NCBI GenBank assembly: GCA_025361065.1
Contig: JANYAY010000021.1
Location: 1 to 51,567 of the forward strand
Reading direction: 5' to 3'
Origin: Deltaproteobacteria bacterium
GTDB taxonomy: Bacteria; Desulfobacterota; Syntrophia; Syntrophales; Smithellaceae
Length of the DNA stretch: 51,567 nt
Part shown: one piece after another, positions 45,415-51,567 of the stretch
How the letters are laid out: each line of letters begins with the position of its first letter
Numbering within the stretch: the first letter of the stretch is position 1
Translations under genes and position numbers: made by a program
The notes under the pieces: generated by a model
The model's database searches: none
The model's input: only the letters and a program-made list of their open reading frames with translations
Told to the model about the DNA's origin: nothing

Positions 45415-45516
45415 AATCAACCACCTCGCGAGCTCGCTGTTGATGTATGAAATGAACGTCATTATATCGCAGCTGGCTGCGGAGGATTAACGCTCTTCCC
45501 GCGTGAGCAGGATTAA
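45415..45516 (-). repeat. Dispersed multi-hairpin repeat, copy B (inverted)
   Basis: This is the reverse-strand counterpart of the unit at 28691-28793, with five conserved blocks in the same order. The hairpin CGCAGC/GCTGCG in this copy occupies the place of CGTGAGC/GCTCGCG in copy A, so the sequence differs but pairing is kept. The GCGAG-CTCGC palindrome near the GAGGTGG block is perfect here and degenerate in copy A. Confidence 0.8.
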
Positions 45517-45786
45517 ACATTTACTGTTTTACGTAAACTGTCTTATTTTCTAATCTATTCGAAAGGAGAGTTCTGCGAGAAATATCACAGCACTTATTTG
45601 TTATATCAGGAGTTTAATTAATTACGACTTTTTGATAAAGAAAAAGAATACTGGATTACTAAACGATAAACATTGAACTGCTGGACTTCTGCCGAAGAAC
45701 ATTTTAAACTATTTAAAGATGCCGGCTGCAAGATTTTTGGCAGGCACAGGTGCAGGCAGGAGTTTCCGCATTGAAAGGATAAGAGC
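45517..45786. other. Intergenic region without recognised gene
   Basis: This 270-bp AT-rich stretch lies between the repeat and the HXXEE gene. A TTG-started reading frame of 33 codons ends at about 45775 (residues like TSAEEHFKLFKDAGCKIFG) but is too short and lacks a ribosome site, so I do not call it. It must hold the promoter of the plus-strand pair, which I could not locate. Confidence 0.3.
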
Positions 45787-46272
45787 ATGTTTAACAGTTA
45801 TTTATTGTTGTTTTTCCCTCTGGCCATTACTTTGCACAACATCGAAGAAGCGCTCTGGCTGCCGCATTGGTCTCAACATGCCGCCAAATATCATCGCCCG
45901 GTAGAAAAAAACGAATTTCATTTTGCCCTGATTATAATTACCGCCCTCGCCTATCTGGTAACTTTTTTCAGAATAATTTTGCCTGATGTTGTCTTCATCG
46001 GCTGGATATTTTACGGTTTCTTGGGCGTCATGATTATCAATGCCGTATTTCCCCATCTGGTGGCAACCGTAGTCCTCAAAAAATACGCGCCCGGCCTGTT
46101 CACCGGCCTGTTCTTAAATATCCCCGTCAACGCCATATTAATTTATCGGGCAATAAATATCGGCATTACAACCATCACGGAAGTTGTTATTGCCACTGCT
46201 ATCGTGGGCATTTTATTAATCCTGATCATTCCGCTGTTATTTAGAGCGGGCCGTAGATTGATTAATTACTGA
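45787..46272 (+). CDS. HXXEE-domain integral membrane protein
   Basis: The 161-residue protein has about five membrane segments and the name-giving motif of the HXXEE family, H17-N-I-E20-E21, at the end of the first segment, followed by HWSQHAAKYH with further histidines. The His/Glu set could bind a metal, and the family has been proposed to be membrane enzymes, but no activity is proven. GAAAGGA before the ATG supports the start. The PhzF-like gene follows 8 bp later, so the two form an operon. Confidence 0.82.
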   Translation: MFNSYLLLFFPLAITLHNIEEALWLPHWSQHAAKYHRPVEKNEFHFALIIITALAYLVTFFRIILPDVVFIGWIFYGFLGVMIINAVFPHLVATVVLKKYAPGLFTGLFLNIPVNAILIYRAINIGITTITEVVIATAIVGILLILIIPLLFRAGRRLINY

Positions 46273-46280
46273 GGTAAAAA

Positions 46281-47171
46281 ATGAAATCGTTCCCCTTTAA
46301 AAAGATTAACGCATTTACGAAAGGATTATCCGCGGGCAACCCCTGCGCCGGCATTTATTTAAACGGCGTTAATGATATAGCGGATCGGGAAATGCAGATA
46401 ATTGCCGGAGAGCTGAAAGGCTTTGTCAATGAAGTGGTTTATCTCTTCCCGGAAGAACAACACTTTTTCCTGAAGTATTATTCAGCGGAATGCGAAGTCG
46501 CTTTTTGCGGGCACGGCACCATCGGCATCATGTATGACCTTATTGGCGGCCGCGAAGATTTGTTAAGTCAGGAAATCATCAAGATTAGAGTGAAAGATAC
46601 TTATCTGAATGTCTATAATAAGATCAAGGAAAGCGACTCTATTTTCATTACGGCACCACCGCCAGTATTTCATGAGTTAAAACTGAAGAAGGAAGTGATT
46701 GCCAGGGCCCTTAATATCGAAGCAAACGATATTGATAACAATTTTAAATTGGCCTTGATCAACGCCGGTTTAAACACTTTGATTGTTCCGATAAATAATT
46801 TGAAATCATGTCTCGCCATTCTGCCCAGCCAGTTTAAGCTGAAAGAATTCTGTCTGAAAAATGGAATCGATATTATTCTGGTCTTTACCGATGATGTCGC
46901 CGATAAAAAGAATGAATTCCGCACCCGAGTCTTTGCTCCTAAATTCGGCTATCTGGAAGATCCGGCAACCGGCTCCGGAAATTCCGCCTTCGGCAACTAT
47001 CTGCTGCAAAATAATTTATGGGACGGTGCATTGCTCAGTATTGAGCAAAACAGCAGTTATCAATATCCCAATATTGTCAGACTGGATACGGCATCAAACA
47101 AAGAAAATAAAGATGTAATTTTTGGCGGTGCCGCCGTGGTTAAAATTCAGGGTGTCTATAAACTTACTTGA
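46281..47171 (+). CDS. PhzF-family isomerase-like protein
   Basis: The 296-residue protein is a PhzF/DapF-fold member: GNPCAGI (19-25), FVNEVVYLF with the likely catalytic Glu51 (position of Glu45 in PhzF), SAECEVAFCGHGTIG (69-83), and DPATGSGNSAFGNYLL near the C-terminus. PhzF isomerises dihydro-3-hydroxyanthranilate in phenazine synthesis, but no other phenazine gene is present and most family members have unknown substrates. GAGGT precedes the ATG, 8 bp after the HXXEE gene. Confidence 0.87.
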   Translation: MKSFPFKKINAFTKGLSAGNPCAGIYLNGVNDIADREMQIIAGELKGFVNEVVYLFPEEQHFFLKYYSAECEVAFCGHGTIGIMYDLIGGREDLLSQEIIKIRVKDTYLNVYNKIKESDSIFITAPPPVFHELKLKKEVIARALNIEANDIDNNFKLALINAGLNTLIVPINNLKSCLAILPSQFKLKEFCLKNGIDIILVFTDDVADKKNEFRTRVFAPKFGYLEDPATGSGNSAFGNYLLQNNLWDGALLSIEQNSSYQYPNIVRLDTASNKENKDVIFGGAAVVKIQGVYKLT

Positions 47172-47289
47172 TACCGTTTCGTTTTAATAGATCACAGACG
47201 GTGCATGAGCATTTTAATTCTGCCGCTTCCTCCCGGTGATGATTAATCGTGGCAATGTCTCGTTTCCCCATATAGTGCAGGAAATTATG

Positions 47290-47323
47290 AAAAACGCCCC
47301 GGGTAAAATACCGCCCCGGGGTG
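47290..47323 (-). terminator. Intrinsic terminator of the porin gene
   Basis: On the minus strand a GC-rich 9-bp stem (47323-47315 with 47303-47295, one G-U pair) with an 11-base loop is followed directly by TTTTT (47294-47290). It sits 24 bases after the stop of the porin-like gene. Confidence 0.85.
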
Positions 47324-47346
47324 CTTAGTTGGAACGTTTGTCTGTT

Positions 47347-48675
47347 TTAGAAGGTCAGTGTCAACTTATTGATGACCATAAAATCATTTTGCACGGCAGC
47401 CGTGGCACTGGCTCCCTTGAAATAATCACCGGTCCAGAGATAACCGGCGCCCAGCATGTAGGTCAGGTTATTGGTTATCTTATATGTTGCCGTAACATCC
47501 AGTTCATAACCATACGGGTCGGAGACATAGTTAGCCGGTTTCTTCTCGGCATTGGCGTAGGTAAAGGAAGTCATTACGTCCAGTTTGTCAGTGGGCTTCA
47601 CTCCAACCCGGCCCTGATACAAGAAAGCATTGGCCATACCGGAGGTGCCAAAACCGGAGCCTGCGGCCACACTGCTGGAACGCAGTTCACCTATCCACAT
47701 ACTGCGATCGTAATTCCACATAATTAAATTGGGACTCCAGTCACGCCCACCGTTTAATGTGCCACCTTCTCTTTTATCGGTAGTAGTAGGATCATCGCCG
47801 GAAACATAAGCGAATGTGCCTCCGAAATAGATTGGGCCAAAAGTTGCTGTAGCGTCAATCCAACCACTAATATTTTCCATCTTGACGTCGCCGATACCGG
47901 AATCGGTTTCAGTATATTTGCCTGTAGCCCAGTTAAATTCGGCTTGCAGGTCTAAGAAACCGAACTTGGCAATGGTATAGGGTGTGAAAATGTAATAGGT
48001 TCTTTTACTATTTGGTGTAGTTGATGTTGCCGGTCTAAGCTCGGCATAACGGTAGTAATTGACATTTATGCCGGCCAAACCGCCTTTCCATTTATAAACT
48101 CCTTCAATGCCATATTTATCATTGTCGGCATCACTATAGGCAGCGGCAGTATTAGCCGTGTAACTTTGCTCTTTTACTTTGGTATAAGCCAGATTGAGGG
48201 TTGCCGGACCGACGGTGTAGGAATATTTTATCCGGGCGGCAGGAGCTAAACCGTTGCCGAAAATTGTTCCCGTACTGCCGTCATTCATTATGCCGACATT
48301 GAAAATACCGATTGGTGACCGGTAATCGATATATACCCAGTCAAAAGCAATATTTTCATTTTCTGCCGTAGTACCTGCGGAATCAACGGCAAGTGTCGTA
48401 ACCGTTCCGGATCGTGCCGCACCCAACACTCTTTCCATGGCATCTACGCGGGTAACCAGAGTAAGTCCGGGAGAAACAATAAAATCAGTCCGGAGACGCA
48501 ATCTCTGGTAATAGAACGCTGTGGAAGGACCACTATCTTTTGTTAAACTTGTTTTATCCCAATAAACACCAGCGGCAGAGAACTCGCCGCTGAACTTTAA
48601 ATCAACGGCAAAAGCCGCCGTGCTGAAGATTATCAAAAGACCAATCGACAACAAAATCAACCATAATCTCTTCAT
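47347..48675 (-). CDS. Porin-like outer-membrane protein under a Pho-type promoter
   Basis: The 442-residue protein has a signal peptide (about 4-23, ending AFA) and then many amphipathic strands of alternating residues with aromatic girdles, ending in LTLTF with terminal Phe, the classic barrel ending recognised by BAM. It is probably a substrate-specific porin. It lies in the same stretch and strand as phoR and phoU, and its promoter carries a Pho-box-like site, so phosphate-limited expression is likely; uptake of phosphate is inferred. I start at the ATG at 48675, since 48729 would put a charged segment before the signal. Confidence 0.82.
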   Translation of the reverse strand: MKRLWLILLSIGLLIIFSTAAFAVDLKFSGEFSAAGVYWDKTSLTKDSGPSTAFYYQRLRLRTDFIVSPGLTLVTRVDAMERVLGAARSGTVTTLAVDSAGTTAENENIAFDWVYIDYRSPIGIFNVGIMNDGSTGTIFGNGLAPAARIKYSYTVGPATLNLAYTKVKEQSYTANTAAAYSDADNDKYGIEGVYKWKGGLAGINVNYYRYAELRPATSTTPNSKRTYYIFTPYTIAKFGFLDLQAEFNWATGKYTETDSGIGDVKMENISGWIDATATFGPIYFGGTFAYVSGDDPTTTDKREGGTLNGGRDWSPNLIMWNYDRSMWIGELRSSSVAAGSGFGTSGMANAFLYQGRVGVKPTDKLDVMTSFTYANAEKKPANYVSDPYGYELDVTATYKITNNLTYMLGAGYLWTGDYFKGASATAAVQNDFMVINKLTLTF

Positions 48676-48768
48676 CTTTCCTTTTTCCTCCTTCATCTTA
48701 ATTTTAATTTCAGCCATAAAAACGGGCATTTTCAGGCTACCGCATTTTTAATTCTGTAATCGAGGAGG

Positions 48769-48802
48769 AATATACAGATAAAATGTTACACTATGATGAC
48801 AG
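48769..48802 (-). promoter_or_regulatory. Pho-box-like promoter of the porin gene
   Basis: Read on the minus strand, CTGTCAT-CATA-GTGTAAC (48802-48785) fits the two-half Pho box: the first half equals the consensus CTGTCAT and the second agrees at 4 of 7 positions, at the required 11-base period. TATATT (48774-48769) lies 10 bases after it, the spacing seen in PhoB-activated promoters, where the box replaces the -35 region. Between this and 48963 I see no other gene. Confidence 0.6.
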
Positions 48803-48963
48803 TTTGATTAAAATATAGAAAAATGAATCGGTATTAAAAATTTACTCGCTGATTCTTCGGCCAATTGTTTGTTTTTAATATAAAAAAGATGGGAAGGATA
48901 GATAAGACTGATTGCCGATCATCTTTTGAATTGCATTTCTTTCTTTGACGAAACTACATAAAG

Positions 48964-50709
48964 TTATATTTTTGCCAAAGGAAAAAATAAAGAAACCTTT
49001 GTGCCGCGTCCCAGCTGACTGGCTATTTCCATTTTCCCGCCGTGAGCAGTCATTAAATGTTTGACAATTGACAGGCCCAAACCGGTGCCGCCCAGTTCCC
49101 TTGATCTGTTTCTATCTACGCGGTAAAAGCGTTCCCCCAGTCGCTCTATTTCTTCCTTGGGAACGCCAATTCCCGTATCACTAACCCTTATTACAGCATA
49201 GCCGTTTGCTTCTTCTGCGGCTATACTGACTTTCCCGTTTTCCGGAGTAAACTTGACGGCATTGTCCAGGATGTTGACAAATATTTGCACCAGTCTGTCT
49301 CTATCCGCCTTTATCAAAGGAAATTTTTCCGAAACCAGATTTATAATTTCGATATTTTTTAATCTTGCTTTCGGCTCAATCAGCGGCAAAACATTGTTTA
49401 CGGCATCGCTTATAGAAGCATTTTCAAAATGAAATTTAATTTCTCCCAACTCAATTTTCGATATCGTTAATAAATCTTCCACGAGACGGTTCAATCGCTG
49501 TGCATGCTTTAATATTATATCAATAAACTTTCTCGCTTCATCCGGATTTGCGATTGCACCATCTCTGATGGTTTCCAGATAACCGAGAATCGCTGTGAGG
49601 GGCGTCCGAATTTCGTGCGTGACATTGGCAACAAAATCAACTCTTACCCGCTCTAATTTCTTCAGGAGCGTGACATCATGAAAGACAACCATGGTCTTTC
49701 CATCATCCGTGTTTCCTTTAACGCCGGAGATGCTCACTCTTAGTATAACCGGCTGCAGATTTCCCAAGGCAATTTCCTGTGATGTCGGTTCCCGTGTTGC
49801 CTTGAACTGCAGAAAAGCTTTCTGCAAATCCACATTGCGGAAGGCTTCCATCAGAGTTTTGCCGATAACATCACCATACTGCATCGCCATTATATTGCTC
49901 ATGGCCTGATTGACAACTTCAATCCTGTCCGCCGCATTAAGGATCATAACACCTTCGGTCATGCTGGCAAAGGCTGTTACCAATTTGCTGTTTTCTTCAT
50001 TGGCGATTCTGATTTTATTCTTCAGTTCGTCCACCAGGTAATTGATGTTATCGGCCAGTTTTTCTGTTTCATCCGCCGTCTTAAGTAAGATTGCGCCCTC
50101 CGGATTTCCATGGCGCAATCTTTCCGTAAATCTTTCCATTGCCTTGATCGGTGCCGTAAGGCGGTAAGAAAATATGATGGCAATAATTAACGAACAAACG
50201 GCAACGATAACTAATGCCAGAAAAAATGAATTATATGTTTTCTCGATCGCATCCTTTACATCATGAAGAGGCCGCGCCAGACGGACATAGCCTTTTATCG
50301 CCGCAACATTCATGATAGGGACGGCGACATAGAGCATATCCACACCGATGGATGTACTGAAGCGGATGGATTTGCCAATACCTCTGACTCTCGCTTCCTG
50401 TATCTCCGGCCGGTCGATATGATTTTCCAATCCGGCAACTTCTTTTTCCGAATCGGCAAATACGTTTCCCCGGGCGTCAACCAGTGTTACCCGCGCACCG
50501 GATATTTGAACAATTTGCTTCAGTTGATGGGAAATATCCTGCGGCGCATTCAAATCAATCAGCTGAGCGGAAGTCAGCAATTGCTGTTCGATTTGTCCGA
50601 TCATAACTTTTTTGATTTCAGCGCGCTCAAACAGATTCAAAACTAAAAAGGAAAGGGCAATAATAACCAGATAGGTGGCGAAGATCTTATAAAAAAGATG
50701 TCGTTTCAA
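48964..50709 (-). CDS. phoR: Phosphate-regulon sensor histidine kinase PhoR
   Basis: The 581-residue inner-membrane kinase has a helix (about 9-27), a periplasmic sensor domain (about 28-158), a second helix (161-182), a HAMP domain (183-235), a PAS domain (about 243-345), then HisKA with the phospho-accepting His365 in NVTHEIRTP and an HATPase with N, G1 (DTGIGVPKEEIERL) and G2 (GTGLGLSIVKHLM) boxes. It should phosphorylate a PhoB-type regulator, not in the window. The extended periplasmic domain is typical of PhoR outside enterobacteria. Its start overlaps the phoU stop by four bases, so the two are coupled. Confidence 0.92.
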   Translation of the reverse strand: MKRHLFYKIFATYLVIIALSFLVLNLFERAEIKKVMIGQIEQQLLTSAQLIDLNAPQDISHQLKQIVQISGARVTLVDARGNVFADSEKEVAGLENHIDRPEIQEARVRGIGKSIRFSTSIGVDMLYVAVPIMNVAAIKGYVRLARPLHDVKDAIEKTYNSFFLALVIVAVCSLIIAIIFSYRLTAPIKAMERFTERLRHGNPEGAILLKTADETEKLADNINYLVDELKNKIRIANEENSKLVTAFASMTEGVMILNAADRIEVVNQAMSNIMAMQYGDVIGKTLMEAFRNVDLQKAFLQFKATREPTSQEIALGNLQPVILRVSISGVKGNTDDGKTMVVFHDVTLLKKLERVRVDFVANVTHEIRTPLTAILGYLETIRDGAIANPDEARKFIDIILKHAQRLNRLVEDLLTISKIELGEIKFHFENASISDAVNNVLPLIEPKARLKNIEIINLVSEKFPLIKADRDRLVQIFVNILDNAVKFTPENGKVSIAAEEANGYAVIRVSDTGIGVPKEEIERLGERFYRVDRNRSRELGGTGLGLSIVKHLMTAHGGKMEIASQLGRGTKVSLFFPLAKI

Positions 50710-51404
50710 GCTGGCTCCTTATCGTTTAGGGAACAGGTTTGATGACGAACGCATTGGCCGGTTACCATATACGTCACCATATCGGCCATGCCTTTGGCGT
50801 GATCGGCAATCCGCTCCAGATTTTTTGATATTTGCATAATCACTATAGCCCGATGAATCGTCTTGGTATCTTCTATCATAAATGTAAGTAATTCACAGAA
50901 TATCTGTTCATTGAGGTTATCAACATCCTGCTCGTTTTGCCGGACTTTTTCCGCCATCTCCAGATCATTTTTAATCAATGCATCCAGAGACAACTTAATC
51001 ATTTCTCTGACGAGGTCCGTCATTCTGGGCAAATCAATATAAGGCTTGAGCTGCGGTTCTTTGTTCAGAAGAATTGCTTTCTCCGCTATATTTACCGCCA
51101 TGTCACCGATTCTTTCCAGATGTCCGGTTATCTTAATGGCCGTTGTTATAAATCTTAAATCTATCGCTGTTGGTTGGCGCAGCGCCAGTATGCGGATACA
51201 TCTTTCTTCCAGATCTGTATCCAACCTGTCAATTTCGCAGTCATCTTTAATAACTTTATCAGCAAGATCGGAATTGCGCGCCAGTAGAGATTTCATCGCG
51301 GCATGAATCGCCTTTTCGGTCAGAGCGCCCAGATATATCAGGCCGTTTTTGATTTCCTGCAGTTCATTTTCGTAATGCGAACTGGTATGCTTTCTTTCTT
51401 CCAT
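50706..51404 (-). CDS. phoU: Phosphate transport system regulator PhoU
   Basis: The 232-residue protein has two PhoU repeats, each a three-helix bundle with the metal-binding signature ERIGDMAVNIAE in the first and ERIADHAKGMAD in the second. PhoU tunes the Pst transporter and inhibits PhoR when phosphate is plentiful. The ATG at 51404 is chosen over 51440 because GAGAGGGAA lies just before it. phoR follows with a 4-base overlap. Pst genes would be expected further upstream, beyond the window. Confidence 0.93.
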   Translation of the reverse strand: MEERKHTSSHYENELQEIKNGLIYLGALTEKAIHAAMKSLLARNSDLADKVIKDDCEIDRLDTDLEERCIRILALRQPTAIDLRFITTAIKITGHLERIGDMAVNIAEKAILLNKEPQLKPYIDLPRMTDLVREMIKLSLDALIKNDLEMAEKVRQNEQDVDNLNEQIFCELLTFMIEDTKTIHRAIVIMQISKNLERIADHAKGMADMVTYMVTGQCVRHQTCSLNDKEPA

Positions 51405-51567
51405 GATGTTCCCTCTCCAAAAAATTATTCGTAATGTCAAAATTTCTTTAATATTTTCATTGAAACATCTATATTATTAAGCTGTTATCAGAAGAAAGTT
51501 TCCCTCCCCCATGTGAGAGTTATCCATAGCCATGCCTGCGGCCCATCTAGAGCCAGGCAGGTACGGC
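51405..51567. other. Region upstream of phoU at the window edge
   Basis: AT-rich sequence follows to about 51490. I see no complete gene, no convincing Pho box and no strong hairpin in these 163 bases. Upstream Pst genes, if present, would be outside the window. Confidence 0.3.

Noticed and set aside
1-51567. CRISPR array, rRNA, tRNA, prophage or insertion sequence
   Set aside because: No regularly spaced repeats, no tRNA-like cloverleaf, no transposase, integrase or phage structural protein were seen in either strand.

Overview
The window looks like a chromosomal segment of an anaerobic Gram-negative bacterium, most likely of the Desulfobacterota (deltaproteobacteria), close to Syntrophales-type organisms. 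The evidence is an LptD outer-membrane assembly protein and two barrel-type porins, a one-chain GlcD/CCG-type FAD/iron-sulfur oxidoreductase, a Tat-exported flavoprotein next to a tetraheme cytochrome, and thiolase and MaoC acyl-CoA enzymes. This placement comes from gene content only. I see no rRNA, tRNA, CRISPR array, phage or IS element.

Bases 1-2700 hold small genes: a DUF188 protein, a secreted 3D-domain protein behind a good sigma70 promoter and a folded 5' leader, a thioredoxin-like protein with an unknown partner, and a small membrane protein. Bases 2849-14051 are the most unusual part. This is a seven-gene same-strand cluster of exported proteins built around two large WD40-propeller/caspase-like (C14) proteins. 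Each is followed by a PsbP-like secreted protein, with a TPR protein, a small membrane protein and a possible lipoprotein between them. The second caspase gene has a layered hairpin leader whose last hairpin pairs with its Shine-Dalgarno sequence.

Bases 14158-18425 carry a CrtC/AttH-like protein, a PAP2 phosphatase, a CBS/DRTGG-regulated family II pyrophosphatase and a small membrane protein. Bases 18473-22506 (minus) hold an outer-membrane-like protein and the FAD/FeS oxidoreductase with a Met/Pro-rich tail. Bases 22853-26106 (plus) form an elongation factor P modification set (KamA-like radical SAM enzyme, EF-P, EpmA) followed by a MaoC hydratase. A decayed, internally deleted copy of the two permease genes found later in the window lies at 26131-26403. 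Next come the flavoprotein and cytochrome pair (minus), a fatty acid cis/trans isomerase (plus) and a thiolase (minus).

From 32795 to 44554 almost everything is on the minus strand: a MacB/Lol-like export operon (membrane fusion protein, ATPase, two permeases) preceded by a thioredoxin-domain YyaL-like gene, then an LpoB-like lipoprotein with a COG3014-type partner, then an MBL phosphodiesterase-folC-lptD operon. Bases 45787-47171 hold a plus-strand HXXEE/PhzF pair. The window ends with a phosphate-response group: a barrel protein with a Pho-box-like promoter, PhoR and PhoU.

Other non-coding structure: a roughly 100-bp multi-hairpin repeat occurs twice in opposite orientation (28691-28793 and 45415-45516). 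Several minus-strand promoters with a TTGACA -35 box can be read directly.
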